DNA from: Filomicrobium sp.
GTDB taxonomy: Bacteria; Pseudomonadota; Alphaproteobacteria; Rhizobiales; Hyphomicrobiaceae
Assembly: GCA_017792465.1 (NCBI GenBank)
Contig: CP051234.1
Location: 2,110,606 to 2,174,605, forward strand
DNA length: 64,000 nucleotides
Direction: 5' to 3'
Made by a program: the position numbers and the translations under genes. Shown here piece after piece: positions 27,401 to 36,055 of the stretch (within the stretch, counting starts at the first letter, position 1; the number at the start of each line of letters is the position of its first letter). The notes below the pieces were generated by a model. That model did no database searches. It saw nothing but the letters and a program-made list of their open reading frames with translations, and was not told the origin of the DNA.

Positions 27401-30400
27401 GCGCAACCTCGATGTCTCAATCGGCGGCGACGGCGATAGCGGCGGCAATGGCGGCACCGTATCAGCGACGTTGAATGGCATGATCACGACGACCGGCGAC
27501 CGCGCCACCGGCGTGCATGCCCAGAGCATTGGTGGCGGTGGTGGCAGCGGCGGCGGGGCCATGGTCGTCGACCTGACCAACGGCGGGCAGAATACGCAAG
27601 TCAACGTTGCAGTCGGCGGCAATGGCGGGACTGGCGGCACCGGTGGAACGGTCACCGTTCACGCGCTTGGCGGCGTTTCGACGAGCGGCTTTGAGGCAAC
27701 CGGTGTCTATGCCCAGAGCATCGGCGGCGGCGGCGGGCATGCCGGATCGGCAAACACAGCCGGGATCGCCACGATGTCGGGCGGTGTCGGCCGCGAATTG
27801 CAGATTGGCGTCGATATCGGCGGCAAAGGCGGATCGGGCGGAACGGCGGATGCCGTGACCGTCACCACGGCCGGGACAGTTCAAACGACGGGCGACGCCT
27901 CCCACGGGATCCACGCGCAATCGATCGGCGGCGGCGGTGGACGCGGTGGTGCGGCCAATTCCTTTTCGTTCTACACGCCCGGCGGATCGGGCGGGGACAA
28001 AGCCGACAACAAGAGCTTAAACGTCTCCGTCGGTGGCAACGGCGGCAGCGGCAATCACGGTGGATCGGTGACCGTCACCAACATGGCGAACATTTCCACC
28101 TCGGGTGCCGACTCTTACGGGATTTTTGCGCAGTCGATCGGCGGCGGCGGCGGCGAGGGCGGACACGCCGGACATGCGGCGCCTTTATCTATCGCTGGCC
28201 AGGATACTCTGCCGCCCGGCGTCGACCAGATTAAGTTCTACAAGAACGTGCGCGTGTCAGTTGGCGGCTCCGGCGGTGCCAGTGGCGATGGCAGCACGGT
28301 CAACGTGACGAGTGGCGACCGGGCCAACAGTATCACGCGCAACATCACGACCAGCGGTGACGGCTCGTTCGGCGTTGCGGCCCAATCAATCGGGGCTGGT
28401 GGCGGCATCGGCGGGGCTGGCGTTACGGGTCCGCTTGCCATCCTTGGGGTTGGCGGCGGTGGCGGTGCAGCCGGCGATGCCAAGGATGTCACCGTCGATA
28501 TCCTGGGCAACATCACCACTCATGGCGATGCGGCGCACGCGATCATGGCGCAGAGCATCGGCGGCGGCGGCGGAATTGCAGGCGCGATTGACCGCGGCAT
28601 CGCCAATACCGGGGTGAGTATCGCGTTCCAGCAGAACGGCGGAAGTGGCGGCGATGGCGGCGACATCACGATCACGACGACGGGGACGATCCAGACAACC
28701 GGCCTTGCATCCTATGCGATCTTCGCGCAGTCGATTGGCGGCGGTGGCGGCCTGCTTGGCGACACCGGCAATGGATTGTCGTTTCTTGGCAGCGTCGGCG
28801 GTACGGGCTCCTCGGGCGACGTCACTATCACGCATGACGGCTTGCTGATAACCCGTGGCGACCTTTCGAGCGCCGTCTTCGCGCAATCAGCCAGCGCCGA
28901 TCATCACGGTACAGTCACAGTCAATCTCACCGGTGCCGGCATCGTGACGACTGGCGACGACGCCAATGCCGTTCATTCCGAAAGCATTTCCAGCACGGGC
29001 GGCGACGTGACCCTGAGCGCCGGTGGACTCGTGGCGACCAAAGGCGACCGGTCTAACGGCGCTTATGCCCTGAGCCACGGCACTTCGGGAACGTCCGGCA
29101 CGGTCAGCGTGACGGTCGGTGGCGGGGCTCAAACGCAGGGCGTCGATTCCAACGGCATCCTGGCTCATAGCATCGGCACAGGTAGCGGCGCGGTGACCGT
29201 TAACCTGACAGGCACCAGCAGCACGGCCGGTGACAATTCCAACGTCATCGATGCGCTGAGCGACGGCGGAACGGCGGCTGGCAGCAGCGTCGACGTAACC
29301 ATGAACGGCTCACTGATGACGCATGGCGCATCGTCGCTTGGGATCTTCGCCAAGAGCACGGGCGCGACCGGCGCCGATGATGTCACCGTTACGAAGACCG
29401 GCAACGCCGTCACCGTCGGTGACAATTCGACTGCCATCTATGCCGAGAGCGATGCCGGGACAGGGACCGGCGGGACTGTCGATGTGACTTTGAACGGCAT
29501 CGTCGCGACGCAAGGGGCATCGTCGCTCGGCATCTCGGCGATCAGCACAGGCGATGCGGGGAGCGGCGACGTCACCGTGGCGATGACCGGCGACGGCGTC
29601 ACGGTCGGGTCCGGCTCGACTGCAGTTCTGGCATCGAGCGAAGGCGGCGCAAGCGGTGGCAACGTCGGCGTCACGGTCAACGGCGCGCTATGGACGCTGG
29701 GGGCATCCGCGCACGGGATCTCTGCCAAGAGCAGCGGGACTTCGAGCGCCGGCAACGTCGACGTGACATTGAACGGCGATGCCGCAACGGAAAAGAATTT
29801 CTCAACCGTCATTTCAGCGTTGAGCGATGCGGGAACGGGTACCGGCGGCACCGTCGATGTGACGATGAACGGTTCGTTGTCGACGGTTGGTGCATCGGCT
29901 CTGGGTATCTCGGCAAAGAGTACCGGGCATGCGGGGGCCAGCGATGTCGCCGTCTCGTTGACCGGAAATGGCGACACAGCCGGAAGCGGTGCATCAGTCA
30001 TTGCCGCTTCGAGCAGCGGCGGTACCGGCTCTGGCGGCAATATCGATGTTGCCATGACGGGTTCACTTTCGACGCAAGGCGCATCGGCTCTTGGTATCGA
30101 TGCCGAGAGTTCCGGCGACGCGGGCGCAGGCGATGTCGACGTCGCGCTCATTGGCGATGCGACCACATTGAAGAATTTCGCCAGCGTCATTTCGGCGCTG
30201 AGCGACGCAGGGACAGGCACTGGCGGGGCTGTCGATATCGCGATGGTCGGCTCATTGACGACACAGGGCGCATCGGCCCGCGGCATCTCGGCGACAAGCA
30301 CCGGCAACGCTGGAGGGGGTGATGTCGATATTCTGTTGAACGGCGATGCGGCGACGGTCGGGACGAGCGCATCTGTGATTGCAGCGCTGAGCGACGGTGG

Positions 30401-32684
30401 CAGCGGCGCAGGTGGCAACGTCGACGTCGTGATGAACGGTTCGCTATCAACGCAGGGTGCATCTGCTCTTGGCATCAAGGCTACGAGCACAGGTGACACA
30501 GGCGCGAGCGATGTCGAAATCTCGCTGACCGGCGATGCGGCGACGATCGGAGCAAACGCGACCGTCATTTCCGCCCTGAGCGATGCCGGGACCGGGACAG
30601 GTGGAAACGTCGATGTCACGATGAACGGGTCGGCGATGACGCTGGGTTCATCGGCCCTCGGCATCTCGGCAATGAGCTCCGGCGATGCCGGCACCGGCGC
30701 GATCAACGTGACGATGACCGGCGGCCTTACCACGCAAGGCGATGATGCCATCGGCATTTTGGCTCAGACGAATTCAACGAACAGCAATACCGGGGACGTT
30801 ACCGTCAACTATAGCGGCAACCTGGAGACGTTCGGGGCGCGCGCGCACGGCATTGCCGCACTCAACACGACTGTCGCCAATGGTGGCGGCGCGAACGTCA
30901 TCGTCGACGGAGACATCGTTGCGCTTGGCCTCGATGCCGACGCGATCCGGATGCAGGCCGGAACTGGCGCAGCACTGTCGCTCGAACTGGGTGACGGGCA
31001 CATCCACGGCGGCTCTGGCGACGGCGTAGGCGTCCGCTTTCTGGGCGGTGGAACCAATATCCTCAAAAACGCCGGTGTCCTGGAGGCGCTGAGCGGCAAC
31101 GCGATCGTCGCCACGACCGGTGACGACAGCGTCGATAACACCGGCAGGATCTTCGGAAACATTCTCCTCGGCAGCGGTACGAACTCTCTGCACAACCGCA
31201 CAGGCGCGCATCTGATTTCCAACCGACATATCAATCTCGGCGGCGGAACGCTGACCAACTCGGGGGCGATTTCGCCAGGCGGATTGGGTGCGGCGGGCAC
31301 AACCAATATCAACGGCGACTATGTGCAATCGTCGACGGGGCGCTATCTTGTCGATGTCGATTTCTCAAGCGCGCCATCCGACATGATCAACATCACGGGG
31401 ACGGCGCACCTCAATGGCGTGCTCGTCATCAACCTGCATCAGCTGGAAGATGGCGTTCCGGTTACGATCATGACCGCCGATGGTGGCACAACGCACGCCG
31501 GACTGCGAATTCACGACACGCTGGCTCTCGACTACGGGCTTGCCGTCGAGGGCAAGGATGTCAAACTCACCGTCAAATACGATTTCGACGTTCCAGGTCT
31601 GACGCCCAACGAACAGACGCTGGGTTCGTATCTCAACCGGGCGCTGAGCGACGGAGTCTCGGATGCCTTCAACCCGTATATGGTCACGCTTGGCGATATC
31701 ACCGATCCGGTCGTCTACAAGGCCGCGCTGGCTGCCATCGATCCGCAAGAGCATCTCTCCGACGTAGGCAATACGTTCGAAGGCGCGACGACGTTCTCCA
31801 ACAAGCTTTTGAGCTGTATGGTCCACGACGGACCGAGCGCGCCGATCGCCGAAGGGCAATGCTATTGGGCACGCGTTACGCAGCGCCGCATCCAGAACGA
31901 GGGATCGAACACGGTCGTCGCCTCGAACGAGAACTCAACCGAGTTTGCCGGTGGCATCCAGTTTGCCATTGCCGAGCATTGGCGCCTTGGCGGCGCGTTC
32001 GGCTTAGCCGCCACCACGACGACCGACCATTCAACCTATTCGAGCGAAGGCGACGACTACTCCGGCGGCATGGTGTTGAAATACACCAACGGGCCATGGC
32101 TCTTCGCAGCCGCCATTTCCGGTGGCTATGGCGAAGCCGATGCCGAACGCCTTGTCGACTTCCCGGGCATTCCGATGATCGCGGAAAGTACGACCAAGAC
32201 GTCTTACGTCAGCAGCAGGCTGCGCGCTGGTTACCTCTTCGAAGCGGGACGGTTCTACGCCAAGCCGCTTGTCGATATCGACATCACCTACTTGATGAAC
32301 GAGGGCTTCCGTGAGACCGGAGCCGATGCGTTGTCGGCCATCATGCCCGGCTTCGACGAGGTATTTTATAGCGTGCGGCCGGCCATTCAGCTGGGTGCCA
32401 ACATCGGTGCGGGCAATTCGCGCTATGTGCGCGCCTTCTTCGAAGCCGGCCTGGCGATTCATCCCGACAAGGAGCTCATCTTGCCGTTCCGTCTGGCGGG
32501 CGCTTCTCCCGATGCGGAGCCCTATCAGGTGCAAACGAGCCTTGGCGACGAAGTGCTTGGCCTTGGCGTGGGCATTGAGATGTTGTCGGAAGATGACGTC
32601 AATTTCTCGCTGCGCTACGACACTGAAATCAGCGACGACCGGCTTGGACAATCCGGCAGCTTCAAGATGTCGATCGGGTTCTAG
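24420..32684 (+). CDS. Giant repeat-built autotransporter (type V secreted surface protein)
   Basis: A 2754-residue protein. Residues 1-41 form a long signal peptide ending in Ala-Arg-Ala. Residues about 125-1460 hold about 20 repeats of 55-70 residues, each with an A-Q-S-(I/V)-G-G-G-G-G-x-G-G core and a T-T-x-G-D-x-(A/S) segment. Residues 1629-2113 hold eight tandem 63-residue Ser/Ala/Thr-rich units. A linker with beta-helix-like repeats follows. Residues about 2475-2754 form an autotransporter beta-barrel ending in Phe (FKMSIGF), the signal for outer-membrane insertion. The passenger is probably an extended beta-solenoid adhesin or matrix protein. It lies 3' of the EPS operon on the same strand. 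Confidence 0.92.
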   Translation: MRLPVVRTFPASFKLRALPATAFVLALAAASAWSSQPARAGCVISGGTIECSGTFTDTIFEQELNNSNSIDLDTLAGTVVTPGSGDYGIRVEAIGAKGGDGSDGNDDPFHSPGDGHPGHASGDVTVHSAATIETTGSDALGIFGLARAGNGGEGGSGGCCHSGRAGGNGGDNSGVTVSLESSGSITTHGASAIGIAGQNHGGIGGEGGGGGWFTGGGGGGGGGHGGAVDITNDGSIITYGNHAFGIFLHSVGGFGGSGGGSTGFVGYGGSGGSAGNGGAVTATNTSVIVTHGDYSNAIYAQSVGGGGGRGGNGIGVVGLGGVGGFGGNGSTVNVTNQASSGDPDDAKITTSGIDAIGIFAQSVGGSGGDGGDSAGLASIGGSGDHGGAGGNVSVTNGGTINTSGRGAVAIHAQSVGGGGGHGGSSAGFSSLGGSGANGGDAGTVDVKNSTNAVISTQGDDATGIFAQSVGGGGGDGGASLGVAPGISLSIGGSGSVGGHGGTVTVSDCTLVSGTTDCESASNGTITTGGDRAHGIHAQGIGGGGGRGGFSIAVSGGPIALSAAFGGTGGGGGDGSAVDVSSNSNITTSGDHSYGISAESIGGGGGSGGFAVAGTVSDGPSISVSMGGSGAGGGDGKTVTVNALGSITTGGDVAHGLFAQSVGGGGGNGGFAVSGALSTTGAAAVALGGTGSGGGNGGEVHVVSSGVITTTGELSDAIHAQSIGGGGGHGGFAIGAAVTSGAPALSVALGGSGGGGGNGDVVEVTANAALSTSGYSSYAVFAQSVGGGGGSGGFSGAFSATFGSGADVGVSIGGAGDNAGHGGAVTVTTNHAVTTTGEHATGIVAQSIGGGGGHGGFGLSATMSTGNSPDAAVAIGGKGGGGGNGGDVTVHANGSISTQGTKAYGLHAQSVGGGGGTGGFSLAGTLATTNSSKNLSVSIGGKGGTGSIGGAVTVTNGAFISTTGDDAIGAFIQSIGGGGGNGGMSYSGSFSGNESRNLDVSIGGDGDSGGNGGTVSATLNGMITTTGDRATGVHAQSIGGGGGSGGGAMVVDLTNGGQNTQVNVAVGGNGGTGGTGGTVTVHALGGVSTSGFEATGVYAQSIGGGGGHAGSANTAGIATMSGGVGRELQIGVDIGGKGGSGGTADAVTVTTAGTVQTTGDASHGIHAQSIGGGGGRGGAANSFSFYTPGGSGGDKADNKSLNVSVGGNGGSGNHGGSVTVTNMANISTSGADSYGIFAQSIGGGGGEGGHAGHAAPLSIAGQDTLPPGVDQIKFYKNVRVSVGGSGGASGDGSTVNVTSGDRANSITRNITTSGDGSFGVAAQSIGAGGGIGGAGVTGPLAILGVGGGGGAAGDAKDVTVDILGNITTHGDAAHAIMAQSIGGGGGIAGAIDRGIANTGVSIAFQQNGGSGGDGGDITITTTGTIQTTGLASYAIFAQSIGGGGGLLGDTGNGLSFLGSVGGTGSSGDVTITHDGLLITRGDLSSAVFAQSASADHHGTVTVNLTGAGIVTTGDDANAVHSESISSTGGDVTLSAGGLVATKGDRSNGAYALSHGTSGTSGTVSVTVGGGAQTQGVDSNGILAHSIGTGSGAVTVNLTGTSSTAGDNSNVIDALSDGGTAAGSSVDVTMNGSLMTHGASSLGIFAKSTGATGADDVTVTKTGNAVTVGDNSTAIYAESDAGTGTGGTVDVTLNGIVATQGASSLGISAISTGDAGSGDVTVAMTGDGVTVGSGSTAVLASSEGGASGGNVGVTVNGALWTLGASAHGISAKSSGTSSAGNVDVTLNGDAATEKNFSTVISALSDAGTGTGGTVDVTMNGSLSTVGASALGISAKSTGHAGASDVAVSLTGNGDTAGSGASVIAASSSGGTGSGGNIDVAMTGSLSTQGASALGIDAESSGDAGAGDVDVALIGDATTLKNFASVISALSDAGTGTGGAVDIAMVGSLTTQGASARGISATSTGNAGGGDVDILLNGDAATVGTSASVIAALSDGGSGAGGNVDVVMNGSLSTQGASALGIKATSTGDTGASDVEISLTGDAATIGANATVISALSDAGTGTGGNVDVTMNGSAMTLGSSALGISAMSSGDAGTGAINVTMTGGLTTQGDDAIGILAQTNSTNSNTGDVTVNYSGNLETFGARAHGIAALNTTVANGGGANVIVDGDIVALGLDADAIRMQAGTGAALSLELGDGHIHGGSGDGVGVRFLGGGTNILKNAGVLEALSGNAIVATTGDDSVDNTGRIFGNILLGSGTNSLHNRTGAHLISNRHINLGGGTLTNSGAISPGGLGAAGTTNINGDYVQSSTGRYLVDVDFSSAPSDMINITGTAHLNGVLVINLHQLEDGVPVTIMTADGGTTHAGLRIHDTLALDYGLAVEGKDVKLTVKYDFDVPGLTPNEQTLGSYLNRALSDGVSDAFNPYMVTLGDITDPVVYKAALAAIDPQEHLSDVGNTFEGATTFSNKLLSCMVHDGPSAPIAEGQCYWARVTQRRIQNEGSNTVVASNENSTEFAGGIQFAIAEHWRLGGAFGLAATTTTDHSTYSSEGDDYSGGMVLKYTNGPWLFAAAISGGYGEADAERLVDFPGIPMIAESTTKTSYVSSRLRAGYLFEAGRFYAKPLVDIDITYLMNEGFRETGADALSAIMPGFDEVFYSVRPAIQLGANIGAGNSRYVRAFFEAGLAIHPDKELILPFRLAGASPDAEPYQVQTSLGDEVLGLGVGIEMLSEDDVNFSLRYDTEISDDRLGQSGSFKMSIGF
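25150..28800 (+). repeat. About 20 glycine-rich coding repeats in the autotransporter passenger
   Basis: Each unit encodes AQSIGGGGGxGG followed by a variable 20-30-residue stretch, a G-G-x-G-G-x-G-G block and a short V-x-V-x-x-x-G-x-I-x-T segment. I counted 20 cores, from HSVGGFGGSGGG to AQSIGGGGGLLGDT. The units vary in sequence, which suggests old duplications rather than recent expansion. Confidence 0.85.
29307..30760 (+). repeat. Eight tandem 189-bp (63-residue) coding repeats
   Basis: Units begin at G-S-L-x-T-(Q/H/V)-G-A-S-(A/S)-L-G-I and end at G-G-x-V-D-V-x-M-N. The spacing is 62-63 residues over eight successive copies, more regular and better conserved than the glycine-rich repeats before them. 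This marks a second, probably more recent, expansion inside the same passenger. Confidence 0.85.
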
Positions 32685-32685
32685 G

Positions 32686-32714
32686 GCGAACGTTGCGTTT
32701 GTCCAATCGTTCGC
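32686..32714 (+). terminator. Possible hairpin after the autotransporter
   Basis: A 7-bp stem (GCGAACG / CGTTCGC) with a 15-base loop lies directly after the stop codon. No T-run follows, so terminator function is uncertain. Confidence 0.3.
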
Positions 32715-32847
32715 GATTTGATACCACTAGGGGCATCTCCTTGCTTGCGGACGTCAGGGACACCCAAGCGCCGCATCTTCATTCCTGCGGGAACCCCAGT
32801 TTGACAAGACCTATCACGACACGCCTCAATCGCTGGTCTCATTCGGC

Positions 32848-33585
32848 ATGACGACGGCTGGGATTGCGCTGACCATCTTCGGGCTGCTTCTAGCAGGTTT
32901 CGTCAAAGGCGCTTCAGGCATCGGCTATTCGACAACGGCGATCCCGGTCTTGACGCTTGGCCTTGGCATCGAAAACGCGTTGCCGATCGTTCTGCTGCCG
33001 TCCATCTCAAGCAATATTTTCGTCATGCTCGATGCCGGCAATTTCGAGAAGACGCTCAGGAAGTTTTTGCCGCTATTTCTGGCGCTGTTACCGGGACTAC
33101 TTTTGGGGCTGGCGAGCCTGCATTATCTCAACAAGCCGATTGCGGCCGCGGTCATGGGCGGGGTGATCATTGTTTACGGGATCTATGCGCTACCCAGAGC
33201 CAATCTGGTGCTGCCGGAACACCTTGTGCGTCCGCTGCGTATTCCGGTCGGTTTCCTCAACGGCTTCATCAACGGGTTGACCGGTTCGCAAATTGTGCCG
33301 GTCGTTCCTTATGCATTGTCGTTGCGGATCAGCCCGAACGAAGTGGTGCAGCTGACGAATATCGCATTCACGATGTCTTCGCTCGTCATGTTTGTCGGGC
33401 TGGCGACGCTGGGGTATCTCGACCTCAGCAAGCTTATGATCTCTGCGCTTGGCATCTTTCTCGCCTTCACCGGCGTCAGAATTGGATCTTACGTTCGGCG
33501 CGGCATTCCGGCCGAGACGTTCCGCAAACTGGTGCTGTCGCTGCTCATGTTCCTCGGGTTCTGTTTGATTGTCCCCGTGCTTTGA
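32848..33585 (+). CDS. TSUP-family permease (TauE/SafE type)
   Basis: A 245-residue membrane protein with about eight hydrophobic helices arranged as two similar halves. Each half begins with a G-F-x-x-G motif (GFVKGASGIGYS near residue 17; GFLNGFINGLTGSQ near residue 135). This repeat is typical of TSUP transporters, which move sulfite, sulfonates or other small organic anions across the inner membrane. No neighbouring gene points to the substrate; the acyl-CoA dehydrogenase next door is convergent. The ATG at 32848 places the first helix directly at the N-terminus. Confidence 0.85.
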   Translation: MTTAGIALTIFGLLLAGFVKGASGIGYSTTAIPVLTLGLGIENALPIVLLPSISSNIFVMLDAGNFEKTLRKFLPLFLALLPGLLLGLASLHYLNKPIAAAVMGGVIIVYGIYALPRANLVLPEHLVRPLRIPVGFLNGFINGLTGSQIVPVVPYALSLRISPNEVVQLTNIAFTMSSLVMFVGLATLGYLDLSKLMISALGIFLAFTGVRIGSYVRRGIPAETFRKLVLSLLMFLGFCLIVPVL

Positions 33586-33646
33586 GCGCGCGCGCCGTCG
33601 CTTCTGGCTGAAGCAGTAACCCGGGGTAGACTTCCGCAAATTTCCT

Positions 33647-34864
33647 TCAGCCGTTGGCGGCGAGTTTGGCGTAGCCGTCGCGCGTCTGAGGCGTCTTGAT
33701 ACCCAGCCGAGCGCCCGCGATCTGCGTTTTCAGAACCTGCGCCGTGCCGCCACCGATGGTGAACATTCTGACGTCGCGATACATGCGCTCCAACGGTTCT
33801 TGATCGCCATAGCCGCGCGCGCCGAAAATCTGCAGCGCATCGTTGACGACCTTGATCGCCGTCTCGGTCGCGAAAGCCTTGGCACGCGCAGCCATCGTCT
33901 TGTCGGGAAAGCCCGACCTGGAGCCAGCTCCGGACCTTGCGGCCTCCTGCAACATCAGCCTGGAAGCATGCACGCCGGTATCCATGTCGGCGAGCATCCA
34001 CTGCAAGCCCTGGAACTCGGCGATGGGGCGGCCGAACTGATGGCGCTCCTTCATGTAGCGCGTCGCATGTTCAAGCGCGCCGGCAGCGACGCCCAGCGCC
34101 ACGGTGCCTGCACCAACACGCTGGCCGTTGTAGGCGGTCATCAGATCCTTGAAGCCGTGCGCAAATCCTGATGGCGGCATCAGCACGAAGTCTTCTTCGA
34201 TGACGAGATCTTCAAAGATCAGTTCCGTTTCGGGCATGCCGCACAAACCCATCGTACGCCGCCGCTCTCCGATTGAGAGACCTTTCGGCTCGATGCCTTT
34301 TTCAGGATCGCGATGGGCGATGAAAGCGCCGATGCCGAGCGGAGAACCTTTCTCATCTTCGACGCGTGCAAAGATCAGGTGGAGTTTTGAGATACCGCCG
34401 CCGGTGATCCAATGCTTGCGGCCGTTCAAGATATAGCGGTCACCGTCACGGCGGGCAGTCGTCTTCATTTCGCCTGCGGCGCTGCCGGCGTCGGGTTCGG
34501 TGATGGCGATGGCCGGCTTATCGCCTGCCAGCACGAGCTCGGCGGCAAAGGCGCGTTGCTTATCGGTGCCGTAGGCCATGATGGCGCCGATCGCCCCCAT
34601 GTTGGCTTCGACGACAATCCGCGACGTCAAGGTGCAGGCGCGCGCGATTTCCTCGATGACGATGCAGGCGTCGTAATAGCTCGCGCCAGCGCCGCCGAAC
34701 CGTTTGGGGATCGTCATGCCCATGATTTTGCCGGCGACGAGATCGTCGACATTCTGCCAGCAATAGTCGCGCGTGACGTCCCACTTGGCGGCACGTTTTG
34801 CGAACGTTTCTGCAAGATCACGCGCGAGTGCCTGATAGGCCTTTGTGGAGCGATCTTCGAGCAT
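33647..34864 (-). CDS. Acyl-CoA dehydrogenase
   Basis: A 405-residue flavoenzyme that oxidises an acyl-CoA at the alpha-beta bond. It shows the family's ITEPDAGSAAGEM segment (about residues 124-136), KHWITGG, the FAD-contacting RVGAGTVALGVA, and the C-terminal QIFGARGYGDQEPLERMYRDVR segment. In the last, the catalytic Glu common to short-chain members appears to lie near its usual position. The start is ATG 34864; a TTG 33 bases upstream is less likely. It is divergent from a LysR-type gene 116 bases away, which likely controls it. Substrate chain length is unknown. Confidence 0.9.
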   Translation of the reverse strand: MLEDRSTKAYQALARDLAETFAKRAAKWDVTRDYCWQNVDDLVAGKIMGMTIPKRFGGAGASYYDACIVIEEIARACTLTSRIVVEANMGAIGAIMAYGTDKQRAFAAELVLAGDKPAIAITEPDAGSAAGEMKTTARRDGDRYILNGRKHWITGGGISKLHLIFARVEDEKGSPLGIGAFIAHRDPEKGIEPKGLSIGERRRTMGLCGMPETELIFEDLVIEEDFVLMPPSGFAHGFKDLMTAYNGQRVGAGTVALGVAAGALEHATRYMKERHQFGRPIAEFQGLQWMLADMDTGVHASRLMLQEAARSGAGSRSGFPDKTMAARAKAFATETAIKVVNDALQIFGARGYGDQEPLERMYRDVRMFTIGGGTAQVLKTQIAGARLGIKTPQTRDGYAKLAANG

Positions 34865-34980
34865 AGTCCTAGAACCTTTTGGGCTTGAGGCGGGCAAAAC
34901 GGCTTGACGCCAATGATAAGCCTCCTATTCTTCAGCTCAATCGAATTAAATCGTAGTTTAAGTTCAGATATTCTAAAGCT

Positions 34981-35895
34981 ATGCGAACCCAAAATCTCGA
35001 AACCCTGCAGCGGATCGCGCGTCTTGGCTCATTCAGTCTGGCGGCTGAAGAAGCCAACATGACGCTGTCGTCTGTAAGCATGCAGATGAAGGCGCTCGAA
35101 GAGGAACTTGGCGCGGAACTCTTCGACCGCGCCAGCCGGCCGCCGCGACTGACGCCGCTCGGGCGGCGCGTTGCCGAGCAGGCTGGCAATGTGCTGCACG
35201 AAGACCAGGTTCTCAGAGAGCTTTGTTCTATCGGCGAGGGGCTTGCCGGTACGTTTCGGCTCGGCGTGATTTCGTCCTACGCGACGCGGCTTATTCCGAA
35301 GTTCCTGCAAATGGCGCCGATGAACGCTCCTGGTGCGGAGTTCGATGTTTCGACCGGGCTGTCTTCTGATCTATCGGCCAGCGTTCTTTCCGGGCGGCTC
35401 GATGCAGCGGTGGTGACACGCGCTGGCCGCGAGGACCCACTCCTGCGGTTCGATACCATGGGGCGCGACCCGATGGTTCTGGCCCTGCCCAAAGGCGCCC
35501 GCGGAGAAACACTGCGGCAACTCGCCGATGAATTGCGTTTCTTGCACTTCCAGCCGCTCTCAGGCATTGGGCGGGTCATCGCCGACACGCTGGCCAAGCA
35601 CAAGATCGACGTGCGCCGGGCGCGTATTTTCGACAGCATCGAAACGACGATGGAATGCGTCAACATCGGTATCGGTTTCACCCTGCTTCCGGAACCGGAC
35701 GTGAAGCGCTATGCAGCAGCTGACGTCAAAATTCTCCAACCCAAAATCGGACGCGTCGAACGCGAGGTGGCGCTTGTCACCCGAATTGAGCCGTCGGCGG
35801 AGCGCTGGCGTGGGGCTCTCCTCGACATGCTCGCAACGACTGAACGGCTGGCCCAAGGCGAACAAAAAAGGACGGCGGCGGGCATGGACGATTGA
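34981..35895 (+). CDS. LysR-family transcriptional regulator
   Basis: A 304-residue regulator with an N-terminal winged helix-turn-helix (LETLQRIARLGSFSLAAEEA, then S-S-V-S-M-Q-M-K-A-L-E) and a periplasmic-binding-protein-like effector domain (residues about 90-290). LysR proteins normally regulate a divergent neighbour in response to a metabolite. Here that neighbour is the acyl-CoA dehydrogenase, and the 116-base gap between the two starts should carry the shared control site. The first helix begins almost at residue 1, so the ATG at 34981 is secure. Confidence 0.9.
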   Translation: MRTQNLETLQRIARLGSFSLAAEEANMTLSSVSMQMKALEEELGAELFDRASRPPRLTPLGRRVAEQAGNVLHEDQVLRELCSIGEGLAGTFRLGVISSYATRLIPKFLQMAPMNAPGAEFDVSTGLSSDLSASVLSGRLDAAVVTRAGREDPLLRFDTMGRDPMVLALPKGARGETLRQLADELRFLHFQPLSGIGRVIADTLAKHKIDVRRARIFDSIETTMECVNIGIGFTLLPEPDVKRYAAADVKILQPKIGRVEREVALVTRIEPSAERWRGALLDMLATTERLAQGEQKRTAAGMDD

Positions 35896-36055
35896 CCTCG
35901 AGCGAAGGGTTTCCTGGAACATCCTCGCGAGCCGCACCTGCATGTTCCGCGGCGCTACTCCCCACCATCTCTCCGCTTTGCCTTGGCGTTGGGGCGGTGC
36001 CCGTGCTAGCCAGCGCGTGGACTTTTCTGCGCGCACCTGAAGGCCCCTCGAAAAT

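Noticed and set aside
29438-30757. Long antisense reading frame of 439 codons inside the autotransporter gene
   Set aside because: It mirrors the 63-residue repeats of the real gene, is made of repeated Ser/Pro/Ala segments, has no ribosome site and no recognised domain. Long antisense frames are expected opposite GC-rich repeated coding DNA.
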